Source of the DNA: Lytechinus variegatus
Taxonomy: Eukaryota > Echinodermata > Echinoidea > Temnopleuroida > Toxopneustidae
Direction of reading: 5' to 3'
Assembly (NCBI RefSeq): GCF_018143015.1
Contig: NC_054743.1
Coordinates: 26,969,934-27,033,933, forward strand
DNA: 64,000 nucleotides
The notes below the pieces were generated by a model. That model was given only the letters and a program-made list of their open reading frames with translations. It was not told the DNA's origin and made no database searches. Below are positions 12,501 to 22,687 of the stretch, in pieces (positions within the stretch are counted from its first letter, which is position 1; each line of letters begins with the position of its first letter). Made by a program: the position numbers and the translations under genes.

Positions 12501-15500
12501 AATCCATAATATGATTATAAAAATTTCCCCGCAGATTTTATTATTTTGGTGGAAAATTGTTATCATGTGAGATTGTTTGCACCATTGAAATCTGCTTTGA
12601 TCCTACATGGCTAGCTAGTAGCCTGCTACACACAGGCGCGCAGGAGGCCAGTTCATTTGCAATGTATTGGGTTAGCAAGAAAATCACTGCAGATCTTGCA
12701 AAAGTTAACATTTTTTATTTTATTGTCTACGCTTCGTCATCTGTTGGTTGTTTGATAAAAATTTGTCACTTTTAAATGTATTCACTATATTTTGAAATAC
12801 GGGACAAATAGGCTTCCCGGGAAGGGTTCGTCGTGACAAAAGGAGCAAAATATGGGACGATCCTGGAAATACGGGACGTCTGGTCACCATCTACTCATCT
12901 GTCGTCATAGTCATACACCTTCTTAATCTTATTCCAAGTTCTAAGACTAATGTATGACCCAGAAAAGATAAAGACCACTCAGTCAATGAACAAGGTTATG
13001 AATATGATAGTCCTAGGCTTGTTCTCTGTTAGTTACTTTTCCCTGTCTGCCTTTGTGGTGAAATAAGGTTGACAATGTTGGCTTATTTTCTCTTGTTTGG
13101 GCGGGTGGACAAATGCTTGATTTTTTGACACTGTCAGTTTCCATTACAACTATTCATCATACATATTGGTTTTTAAGTGAATTTAAATCTTTTAATTATT
13201 TTTTCTAAATTAAAAATAGAGATTGAGAAATGACAATTTTCTCGAACTTTTATTTTTCACCATTAGAGGGCCCACACAAAAATATGCAAAAAATTGCATT
13301 TTTGTAGCACTCCAATGAATACATAAATGATCCCTATGCTACTAATGAATAATAGATTGCAAACTGTATGAAAACTAGTGTTTTAGGTTACAAAAGTGGC
13401 ATTTTATTTTTAATGAATTTTTAAAATGTGTGTTGCACACTGCATAGCTACAAGTCTATCTACATTTAGATTCCCCACAGGCAGGGTGGTAGCAGTGAAC
13501 AAGTGATAAAAATGCCTATTCTAGAATAAGAAAATGGAAAATAACTGAGAAAATGAGATTGTATTAGATCATCTTCAAGATTGCAATTGAGACAATTAAC
13601 TTCTTGTTACTGTTAGACAAGAATAACCTTCGTTTCTGGGGATTTATTTTTCAGTTTCTGACATCTTACTTCAGTGGAACAACCAATGTACTGTCTACAG
13701 AGGCTGAAGCTTTTGTGAGTTTTGGTCTAGACAGTGAAGCCAACATAGACATAGTTCAGCAGAACAATGAATGTACAGAAACTAAGTTGTTTGTAGTCTT
13801 CACCTGAATGTTAGGCTTTTTATTCTAAAAATTGTTATGTTATTGTTAGTATTTTTTTCTTTTATTGCACTAGATTTTTTTTTTCATTTGAATTTTATGT
13901 TTTAGAGATTTAAGAATATTGATACTTGTCTAACTAGAGCTAGAGCCAGAGGACAAGAGACTTACTTTGGTTTACATCCTCCGGGTCTCAGCAGAAATGT
14001 GTATTACTGTACATTGTTATGCTATTATAATTTACCTCTATTCATTTGTTCATCAATTGCTAGACTGCTTTTTATACAACTTGATGTTTGTGTATTGCAG
14101 TACGTTACTATAATAAATTAAATTTGATTTAATTGTATAATTTTTTTCTCATAAAGGGCACTCCTAAGGAGTCAAGCCAGAGTGGTTTCTGGAGTGAGTT
14201 CCCTTCACACATTGCCAGATCTTCCATACGATTATAATGCCTTGTCACCAGTCATCAGCTCTGAGATCATGGAGCTCCACCATAAGAAACATCATAATAC
14301 GTATGTGACCAACCTCAATACTGCAGAGCAGACGTTGGAACATGCAGTTGAAGCAGGTATTCACCGTAAATTCCAGCCATGGTATCAATCACAAAATTAA
14401 GTTAAACAGAATCCAATGAAAATGATAACCCACTTTGTGTTGAAAATAGTCAGTTAATAATTAGCAAAATAAGCATGTCATACTGATGGTTAATGGTAGC
14501 AGGCGTGGATCCAGCTGAATTAGATACCATTTCGGGGGTCATACTGTTTTTGAACAATACCTTGCCTCCAGGGTTGGCGATTTTTTTGATTTTTTTTAAA
14601 AAATCAAAAAAATCGGATTTATTTGATTTAAATCAGATTTTTTTTATTTTTTTTATTTTTTTAAAGTTCCTTCGAAAAAAAGGGTAATTATCCCCCCCCC
14701 CCTTACTCTTACAATGACATCAATATTGATGTTATACATTTCACCCCTAATATTGTTCTTAACCACATATTTTGTAATTAAAATCCAGTAAAAAAGGACA
14801 ATCAAAAATAAATTTGAGGAATCATGTATCTGAACTTAATTCTATCATACATAGGCCTATGAAGGAATATTCCATAGGGAATTCCCAGTGAGTAGAGAAA
14901 ATTCCCCTCTGGGATTTTTCATTCAAATATTTAAAAAAATCCAAGAGAAAAAATCCCTTATCAAAACTGCCAACAAACCCTTTGCCAATTACTAGTATTC
15001 ATGTATATTGTAAGAGAAATATTTCTCATCAATGATTTTTTTCAATTAGTCACAGCTTTACAATAGTCAAAGAGAGTTACAACTGTACATGTTAAGGATC
15101 TTTTTGATAAAAAGCTCTTCGCTTGCTACAGATATAGATGCAAAACTCTCATTTTTGGAGAACAATATAGGAGATAGCTTAGTCAAAGGGTGACTATACT
15201 ACATTCTGTTACTGTGATTTTTTTACATTAATCTACAATTTTTATTCCCATATTCTCTACAAAAAAATCTGTTTGATCCATGAAGTATGAAAAAAAATCT
15301 ACTTACTTTTAACTTAAAGGATAAAAACTGCAAAACTGCTTAAATTACAACATATGTATTACAAAAAGAAGTATTTTATTTTAAATGAGACACAGCTTAC
15401 AACTGCCAATGATTGTAACTGAAGTACTTGCATCTTAACGTTAAAATACAGTGTTAAATGTTTATTCTGAGTTTTGCAAATTGTTGTTATAGAGCTCTTT

Positions 15501-18500
15501 CCATTATTACATGCAGATACAAAACTTCCATTATTTGTAGCACTGAACATAAAATGGGCTGCAGTGACTTAAAAGGTTTATAAAAGAAAGCTTTTCTCAA
15601 CAGTCAAATTATGACTGTACTACATTATGTTAATGTGATTTTTATAATTATGTTATTCAAAACATCAAATATATGATAAATGTAACAATACGAAATAAGA
15701 GGCATGTTAAATATGTTGATTACATGCAGGTATCATTTTTTATTTTACATGACAGAAGTAGTTATGTGTAGGCGAAGGATCAAAACTGGAAAACTGCCAA
15801 CAAACCTTTTCTCATCGACTTTTATATATTATATATTTTTTTACAAACTGCTCTCTGAAAAGTCTTTGGATTATGTGAAAACTTTACGTTAAGAAAGAAA
15901 TTGACTAATAATAACTGACAAAGAATGTAAAATTTCAGAAGAAAAACTCGACATAATTTACAAAAAAATGAGTACCTATTGACAACATACATCTGTAGTT
16001 TTTAAGGAATTACCTGATTTTATTAATTTGATTTTAATTTGTTTTAAGTAGATATGAAGACTTTGTTGATCTTTTATTGATATAAAGTTAATTCAAAGTT
16101 TTTCAGTTGACTTGAAGAATTAAAACTGCATTGAACAAATACTTTGTCCATGATTTGTACATGTTTCAATGGAAGTGATTTAAATCAATGATTTTTTAAA
16201 AAAATCATGGTGATTTAAATCGCGATTTAAATCACGATTTAAATCAACGTGATTTAAATCCGCCAACCCTGCTTGTACACGGCCTCCCATAGCTATTGTA
16301 TCTAACCGGCTTGATCAGCGCCTGAATGGTAGACATGTTTTTTTCCACGTGTCCACATACATATCCTTGCAGAAATTTTCAGCCTATACTCTGTTCTTAG
16401 CATAGATTTCATTAATTGAAGCCGTTTGAAAATTACTTCTTATTATGATTATTCAAGTGTACAGGCTAAGTAATGCGTACATGAATTCATTTTAAATATT
16501 GAATTGAATGGATTACTATAATATATTTTTTACACTGTAAAATCAGGTTTGTTCACCTTTGGTAATGCTTCTGAATGAGTCAATGAAGCATTTCATCAAA
16601 CTTATATCTCTTTTAAAAAGCAAAATGATTTTGATGAAATTTAACTGATACAAATCCTTGGTGTTTTGGGACCCTGGAAAGATTTGGAGAAGAAAGTATC
16701 ATCTCATATTCTCATTGATAAAATAATTAAATGTTCAGAATAATTGTTAATAATTGTTAACCTGTTGACTACCGATTCTGATATTCCCATCTAGGCTTTG
16801 TATGGTGATGACACAGTTCCAGTAGGCAATGTAACATTTGTAGAAGTTGTACTCCTTGTTAATATTTACATTATACTTGACATATTCCTAGGTGACATCA
16901 GCGGAATCATATCGTTGCAGTCAGCACTGAGATTTAACGGGGGAGGCCACATCAACCATACCATCTTTTGGCAGAACCTCTCGCCAGACGGTGGTGGAGA
17001 ACCAACAGGTACATGAAGCACACCCTAGAAATCAACCATTAACCAGACCCAAGAGTGACAAGACGGTCCATTGACCACACCCTGGAACCCTTTACCACCA
17101 CTCCCTAGAAGAAGAACAATTAACCACACCTAAGAAGAACCTTTAACCACACACCCTAGAATAAGACCCTATCACATGATGGTCCATTGACCACACCGTG
17201 GAACCATTTGCCACCACTCGATAGAAAAAGATCCATAAACCACACCTAGACCCTAGAATAAGACCCTCTCACAAGATGGTCCATTGCCAACACCCTGGAA
17301 CTATTAACCACCACTCCCTAGAAAAAGACCCATTAACCAAACCTAGACCCTAGAATAAGACCCTCTCACAAGATGGTCCATTGCCAACACCCTGGAACTA
17401 TTAACCACCACTCCCTAGAAAAAGACCCATTAACCACACCCAGACCCTAGAATAAGACCCTCTCACAAGATGGTCCATTGACCACACTGTGGAACTATTT
17501 ACCACCACTCCGTAGTAAAGGAACCATTAACCACACTCTAGAATAATAGGACCCGCTGAAAAGACGGTCCATCGACCACCACACCCTAGAACTACACCTA
17601 ACAAAAAGAACCCTTAACCACACACCCTAGAATAAGACCCTCTCACAAGACAGTCCATTGACCACATCCTTTAACCATTAACCAGCGCAAGAAAAAAAAA
17701 CCACACCCAAGACCCCTTCCAGAGATGGTCCATTGACCACACCCTTGAATCATTTACCACCATACCCAAGAAAAAGACCCTCTCACAAGATTGTCCATTG
17801 ACCCCACACCAGGATAAGACCCCACAATAACAAAGTAATAACAATGATAATTTTTATTTTTGTAGCACTATTTCCACTTAAATAAAAAATTCGGCATCCC
17901 ATTTTACATTGCTTGATAAATAAAAATGTCAGATCTTGTTAGATTACTTCATATTCATCATCTGAATAATGATATTATCTGATTAAAAAAAAACATAACA
18001 TCTTTCTCCTCTCATATAATCTCCACCTATCCCCCTCCCTTCTCCCTGTCATTCTCCCTATTCTCCTTTTCTGTTACCCCTCCCTCCCTTTGCTCTATTT
18101 CTTGTCTTGCTTTTCCCTTCCTCTGTCAATCACTCTTCCACTTTCTCCCTCCCTACTTTTCACTGTCACCCTTCTCTTCCTCTCTATCTCCATGTTCTTG
18201 TCACCTATGTATTCTCTACTAGGCGAGTTGTTGAGTGCGATCAAGAAAGACTTTGGATCCTATGACGATATGAGAGCCAAGCTGACTGCTGCTACCGTAG
18301 CCATCCAAGGATCTGGATGGGGCTGGTTGGGTTACAACAAAGGTACAGGAAGTATTCAGATTGCCACGTGTGCTAACCAGGATCCTCTCCAAGCTACCAC
18401 GGGTATGATATTATCATAGTAATGATGATGATGATGGTGGTGGTGATCATGATGATGATTGTGATGATGATGATGAAGATGATGATGAAGATGATGATGG

Positions 18501-19263
18501 TGGTGGTGATGATGATGTTGATGATGATGTTGAGGATGATGACGATGATGATGTTGATGATGATGATGATGTTAATGATGATGGTGGTGGTGGTGATCTT
18601 GATGAGGATGTTGATGGTGAAGATGAAGATGGTGGCGATGATGATGGTGATGATGATGATGACAATGACGACAGTGATTATTTTATGATTGGGATTATAA
18701 CTGGAATTTATCCTGCCTCCCTCCATTTCCCAGCCTGGGTGTAGTGCAGCACAATGTGGAAAAAATTATTGCTGATGGAAAACACACCATGGCTGAGATC
18801 CCACAACCACAACAATAAAGTGCCTATTATCCCAGTGACTGCATGATGGGACCATGCTATTGAAATATTGCGACATTGAAAATTGTGACATTGAAAATTG
18901 TGACATTAAAATATTGTGACATTGAAATGTTGTGACATAGAATTTCAATGAATGTGAAATATTGACCCAAATTCACATAATTGTTCTTTATTCAGAGGAA
19001 GACTACCTGCAATAATAAGAATGTTCATCCTGAAGATTTCAAGACTTGTCTTTATGTCATATGTTGTACTACCTTTGAATAAGTCTTCCTTGTCTTTATA
19101 TCAATCTATGACAGGATTGGTCCCACTCTTTGGTATTGATGTATGGGAACACGCCTACTACCTACAGTACAAGAACGTCCGCCCCGATTACGTCAAAGCC
19201 ATCTTCAACATTGCAAACTGGGCTGACGTCGAGAGGAGACTGAGAGATGCGATGACCAGTTAG
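9539..19263 (+). CDS. SOD2: Mitochondrial Mn superoxide dismutase, five exons
   Basis: Converts superoxide to hydrogen peroxide and oxygen in the mitochondrial matrix. Exons: 9539-9567, 14157-14356, 16892-17008, 18223-18402, 19115-19263. They join in frame with GT/AG introns to 224 residues, against 222 in human SOD2. Residues 1-25 are basic and hydroxylated with no acids, as in a mitochondrial targeting peptide. Mature protein starts near [10 protein letters not shown]. The metal ligands by alignment with human are His51, His99, Asp184 and His188. The gateway Tyr59, active-site Gln168 and the DVWEHAYY signature are present. The all-alpha hairpin and C-terminal alpha/beta domains are complete. 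Nothing is broken. The introns carry transposon insertions and tandem repeats but all splice sites look sound. The Mn rather than Fe assignment rests on family resemblance to animal SOD2. Confidence 0.96.
9895..10400. repeat. GA-rich low-complexity tract
   Basis: Purine-rich sequence dominated by GAAAGAAAGAATGAAGG-type words. A related tract occurs at 12018-12240 within the same insertion. The pyrimidine-strand reading frames are low-complexity artefacts. Confidence 0.75.
11327..11552. repeat. Near-perfect palindrome with 103-bp arms
   Basis: The left arm at 11327-11429 and right arm at 11450-11552 are reverse complements with one mismatch that I could find. The 20-base centre contains TGCATGCATGCA, itself palindromic. 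The arms include GAATATTCATTAGATCGTGG and TTACGTCACTCTCGCC. It has no coding content. This is a foldback element or a very recent inverted duplication. Confidence 0.85.
12018..12240. repeat. GA-rich low-complexity tract
   Basis: Purine-rich GAAAGAAAGAATGAAGGA-type sequence matching the style of 9895-10400. Confidence 0.7.
14157..14356 (+). CDS. SOD2: SOD2 exon 2
   Basis: Residues 10-77: the rest of the targeting peptide, then [10 protein letters not shown] and the N-terminal helical hairpin. Holds [10 protein letters not shown] with metal ligand His51, His55 and Tyr59. Acceptor TAAAG, donor GTATTC. Codon phase joins both neighbours exactly. Confidence 0.95.
14500..16324. mobile_element. hAT-like element with perfect 8-bp target duplication (outer)
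   Basis: AATGGTAG lies directly at 14492-14499 and again at 16325-16332. The ends are inverted: CAGGCGTGGATCCAGC on the left, and on the right the reverse complement of CAGGCGCTGATCAAGC. Similarity continues to a TTAGATAC word about 30 bases in on each side. The CAG...CTG tips and 8-bp duplication fit hAT. Most of the length is a second element inserted inside it. Confidence 0.75.
14579..16271. mobile_element. CAGGGTTGGCG-ended element nested in the outer one
   Basis: Left end CAGGGTTGGCGATTTTTTTG, right end the reverse complement of CAGGGTTGGCGGATTTAAAT. Near the tips are repeated GATTTAAATC palindromes, four or more near 16200-16255. The flanks share only CTTG, so the target duplication is unclear. 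No transposase is recognised. The interior is AT-rich, with repeated words such as AAAACTGCCAACAAACC at about 14965 and 15785. Confidence 0.65.
16892..17008 (+). CDS. SOD2: SOD2 exon 3
   Basis: Residues 77-116, including [13 protein letters not shown] with metal ligand His99 and the [10 protein letters not shown] turn. Acceptor CCTAG, donor GTACAT. The in-frame extension upstream of the acceptor has no homology. Confidence 0.96.
17020..17825. repeat. 97-bp degenerate minisatellite in SOD2 intron 3
   Basis: Tandem copies share CCCTAGAATAAGACCC, a GATGGTCCATTG word and ACCACCACTCC. The CCCTAGAATA word recurs at 17251, 17348 and 17445, a 97-base period. Copies to either side are more diverged and shortened. 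The array begins about 10 bases after the exon 3 donor. It is intronic and shows no codon structure. Confidence 0.85.
18003..18200 (+). repeat. Polypyrimidine tract before SOD2 exon 4
   Basis: About 200 bases of almost pure C and T precede the exon 4 acceptor (TCTACTAG at 18215-18222). It is far longer than a normal polypyrimidine tract. Confidence 0.8.
18223..18402 (+). CDS. SOD2: SOD2 exon 4
   Basis: Residues 116-176, including [20 protein letters not shown] and [11 protein letters not shown] with active-site Gln168. Acceptor TACTAG, donor GTATGA, in phase with both neighbours. Confidence 0.97.
18421..18680. repeat. GAT/GGT trinucleotide microsatellite in SOD2 intron 4
   Basis: About 250 bases of GATGATGGTG-type repeats starting 19 bases after the exon 4 donor. 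Long frames on both strands are artefacts of the triplet period. Confidence 0.9.
19115..19263 (+). CDS. SOD2: SOD2 exon 5 and stop
   Basis: Residues 176-224. [20 protein letters not shown] carries metal ligands Asp184 and His188, Trp186 and Glu187. The protein ends RLRDAMTS and TAG at 19261-19263. Acceptor TATGACAG. Confidence 0.97.
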
Positions 19264-20670
19264 ACCATTTGATAAGACCCTCCTGTAAGACCAAGCTTGG
19301 CAGATTATCTAGCTCCTACGCTCAAGATTGTATAATCTGTCCAAGAGTGTCGCTCTACATGCTTTATTCATCATTATATAATGACACTTCTGCTGTATTG
19401 TTCAGTATATCTCTATCTCGCCAATCAAAGTGTGGAAATTGAAATAATATTATTGTGCATGAGCTTGTGTCTGGTCCACTGGACCAAAAAAGCATGATTG
19501 TACTGGAAAAGTACAAGATTTTAATATCAATTTTCTCTAAGCACTGTATGATCGGTTAACTTGCTGGAATTTGTACTAAAGATTCTATTGGATCTTGATT
19601 AAAGGCAGATATATGAAACAGAATTTTAAGTACATTATCTATCATGATTATGAGTTCCCAATTGCGAACTTTTAATGTCTTCAATGCAAGAAGGGTTGCC
19701 ATCTCTGTTCATAATCTTGTATTGCTCTCACTATGGTCTCACATGATAGGCATACATGAATACGTGGGACTGTACATAAATTTCACTCATTTGTGATGCG
19801 TTGACTTGTGATAAGTTTCACCTATCATATGCGAAACGAATTTCATTGAAATATGATTTTACTAGTATATGTCAAAGAAAGTTTAAAATGAATAATGGAT
19901 TTTTTTGGTTTGTGGACAACTTCCCCTGGCCTTGGGACTATGGGAAGATGTCTTTGGGAAAGGTTTGCTCGGCGTGGAGAAGCCCTTTGGAGAATCCACC
20001 CTCCCGGGAATCTATGTTCTGGGAGGGGGGGGTGTTTTCAGGTTGGAATGGTATTGGTATGTGGGGGGAATTACCCTCCTGTGGAAGTCGTCCTGTTGAC
20101 TTATTTTGGGATTTTCTTCTTGATTAGTTCAGCTACCACTGATAAATCTTGCGAATCATGCTTAGAGAAAAAGAAAAAAAAAACCCAGGAAACAATCATC
20201 TTTGAAATCTATACACTTTTATATTTTCTAGGTATTTTATGTTGTCCTCCATTTCTTGAAATGTGTATTGTATCTGTAAATGTAAAATTGAAAACAAGAA
20301 GGTATGTAGATGTTGACATTTACGTAATTGAAGACAAAAATTGCCAATACAGCATCAAATGCCTATATTGCATCAAATGTGTATAGACTTGTTGAAATAT
20401 TAATTGACCATTCTGTATGATGTGAAACAAATCATTGCATGTGAAGGGAATGGGATCATTTAATATGTGAGATCATTGAATCCATTACTGTAAAAGTTTT
20501 AGTGGACCCTTGAATCAAAGATTTTTGAAAGAATTTTATTTGGATATATTTTCACCAATCACATTAAATGTGTGAAAAGTAACATCTTTGTACTTTGTTT
20601 TGATTTTTTGTTATGTCACCCCCATAATAATAACATAAAATGCTAAATAAATGAACAAATAAACGAAATT
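19264..20670 (+). other. SOD2: Probable SOD2 3' UTR
   Basis: AT-rich sequence after the stop codon with no coding similarity. AATAAA at 20646-20651 and 20658-20663 could serve as polyadenylation signals. The end point is an estimate. Overlapping ORFs at 19801-20386 show no homology and include G/T-rich sequence. Confidence 0.4.
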
Positions 20671-21614
20671 ACTAGTTGAATGAATGAATGAATGAATGTG
20701 TGAGGGAGGGAGTGAGTGAGCGGATGGATGGATGGATCAGTAAGTCTTTCAATTATAAAAGCATAAAATAAAGGAAGGGCTATGTAGACAGGTCCTGTGG
20801 AGATGGAATGACTGATAAAGTTGGAAAGCAACAGAGTGTTAACGCCCTCAACGTTCATTGATGGAAAGGATAGTAGATGAAAAAAAATGATAGGATAAAT
20901 TTGATTGTGGTTAGATTTATTAAACAAATAGACTATGAAAAATAGAAAGTTTTGGGGATAGAGAACAACGGATGTTTCGAATATTAATTGTTAAAATATT
21001 TTCAAACAACTTATTTTTAAACTTAAACAATTCTTTAAAAGTTTAAACAATGGTTTTGTCGGGCTTAACTTCAAATTAAACATTTTTGTTTACAGTATAG
21101 AGACTTTAAGAGATATATTGAGAGGAAGTGGTGATGGAAACACTGAGAAAGAAAATAAATGGAACATTGAGAATAAGAGACGTTGAGGTAGACACACATT
21201 CGGAGTCATTCGCCATTTTCATTTTAATTATATCAAAGTAACGATTATATTTATAAAAATGGAACAAAAGAAATCAAGAAAATCACGAAAAAACATACAT
21301 ATATATATATAACGAGTGATAATTCTAACAGATGAACCTAAGGCTAAGAGTGGCATTTATAATGAATATTATTTCTTGTATAATTCCTAAAGCTGATTGA
21401 AAAAGCCCGGGGAAAAAGCTACGAATGAATTTTATGAACCATCATCGTGGATGATTCGACTGAAAAATAATCACTTAAAGAGAATTTTCGAATAACTTCA
21501 AATTATAAATTAGAATATAAATGGTATTCAAGAGACCGACCAAATAAGCAACCACTGTCAGAATTATGGATATCTTCTTATTTTGCCTAAACCCTGAAAA
21601 GCACCTAAAAATAA
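20671..21614. other. Intergenic, short GAAT/GGAT repeat, otherwise nothing
   Basis: A GAAT then GTGA/GGAT tetranucleotide tract lies at about 20678-20737. The rest is AT-rich without a recognised feature. Confidence 0.5.
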
Positions 21615-22171
21615 CCCCGGAGGGGCCACTTACATTGACGAGTGGATACCATGCGCGACCAAAAAAACACGTAAAAAGGATGTCTTTTTCACGATAGGGC
21701 ACGTTACGTACGTAACGTGATAAGGGTGCCCAAAACACAAAAATAATGAAAAAAGGGTATCTATTTCGCTAGGAAAATTACGTGTTTAGGGTCTAATTTG
21801 CGGGGATGATAAAACAAAATTAAAATGTTTTATAAAGGATGTCATTTTTGCCCCAACACTTCGTGTTTAGAGTCCGATTTGCGCGAGGTGTAGAAGTGGG
21901 GTCGTACTAAACCAAATAAGGTAAAGCCGACGACCGAAGGAACCGTAACAATAAAACATTCCTGTACTTGTTTAGGGGTTCATTTCAGGGAATATTTGCC
22001 AAGAGTATAGTTTTTGTTTCCAATACTTGTTAAGGGTAGGGTTTCACACGCCAATACTTGTTAAGGGGTTCATTTTCAGAATATGGAAATTACGTGTTTA
22101 GGGTGCTTTTCGAGACCCCTTGGTCGCGCATGGTATCCACTCGTGAATGGAAGTGGCCCCCCCCCCCAGGG
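21615..22171. mobile_element. Inverted-repeat element with internal TTTAGGGT-type repeats
   Basis: About 45-base inverted ends share GGGGCCACTT and the 20-mer GAGTGGATACCATGCGCGAC. The left end begins CCCCGGAGGGG; the right end finishes CCCCAGGG after a poly-C run. Internally, words of the form CGTGTTTAGGGT or CTTGTTAAGGGG recur at about 21781, 21862, 21968, 22026, 22062 and 22091. There is no coding content and the superfamily is not identified. Confidence 0.7.
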
Positions 22172-22267
22172 AAAATAACACATTATGAAAATGAAATGAA
22201 ATGCAGAAAGGGAGTAACATATTTTCAGAAAGTTAATTTGAATCGTGTATTCTTATATAGAACTATG

Positions 22268-22519
22268 TAGTTATGATCTATTTAATCAACTTGTTTTTAT
22301 GATTTTGTCATCATCTTTTGTTGATTGCGTGAAGCTTGATGTCAAACTTATTCGTCTTTGTTTTTTCTATAATATATAAAGATTTATGATTCACGATATT
22401 CGTTCCGATGTATATGTAAAGCGGAATATTATCATTATTGTTATTTTAAATTGCGGAGTTATGATCTTTATTTAATCAACTTGTTTTACAATTATTTTTA
22501 TCATCTTTGTTGATTGCTA
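22268..22519. repeat. Two direct copies of a 60-bp sequence
   Basis: About 22268-22330 and 22456-22519 share TTATGATCT, ATTTAATCAACTTGTTTT and TTGTTGATTGC in the same order and orientation with small indels. The second copy leads directly into the palindrome at 22522. Confidence 0.65.
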
Positions 22520-22521
22520 AG

Positions 22522-22687
22522 TCTAGACCACTAAATTAACATAATGATTGTGAAACTTCATGTATAAAAAACAAATAAGTGTGATATCAAAACTTTCAAG
22601 TAATCATTGCTTGAAAGTTTTGATATCACACTAACTTATTTGTTTTTTTATACATTAAGTTTTACAATCATAATTTAGTGGTCTAGA
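22522..22687. repeat. Palindrome with about 78-bp arms
   Basis: The left arm at 22522-22600 and right arm at 22610-22687 are reverse complements with a few indels. The loop is 9 bases (TAATCATTG). The tips are TCTAGACCACTAAAT. No coding content. It could extrude as a cruciform or fold as RNA. Confidence 0.8.

Larger units (their letters stand above)
9778..12891. mobile_element. hAT-like insertion with 8-bp target duplication
   Basis: TACTCATC occurs directly at 9770-9777 and 12892-12899. Inside it the ends are inverted: CAGGGTGACCAGA near the left, and TCTGGTCACC near the right. Sub-terminal words of the type AAATAYGGGAC recur at both ends. An 8-bp duplication with CAGGG termini fits the hAT superfamily. 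No transposase is recognisable in the 3.1 kb; the interior is GA-rich tracts, a 103-bp-arm palindrome and unknown sequence, so it is non-autonomous. Confidence 0.65.
9568..14156 (+). other. SOD2: SOD2 intron 1 (4.6 kb)
   Basis: GTGAGT donor and TTTTTTTCTCATAAAG acceptor. About two thirds of it is a hAT-like insertion (9778-12891) that carries a large palindrome and purine-rich tracts. The remainder, 12900-14156, is AT-rich with no recognised feature. The ORF at 13604-13807 has no supported homology. Confidence 0.8.
14357..16891 (+). other. SOD2: SOD2 intron 2 (2.5 kb)
   Basis: Mostly two nested inverted-repeat elements (14500-16324). The remainder, 16333-16891, is AT-rich and ends with the acceptor TTCCTAG. 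It shows no other recognisable feature. Confidence 0.8.

Noticed and set aside
17020..17825. CRISPR-like array
   Set aside because: The repeats are directly tandem at 97 bases with no unique spacers, in an animal intron.
19895..20386. 163-residue frame after SOD2
   Set aside because: It lies in the probable SOD2 3' UTR, overlaps two other frames, and resembles no protein.
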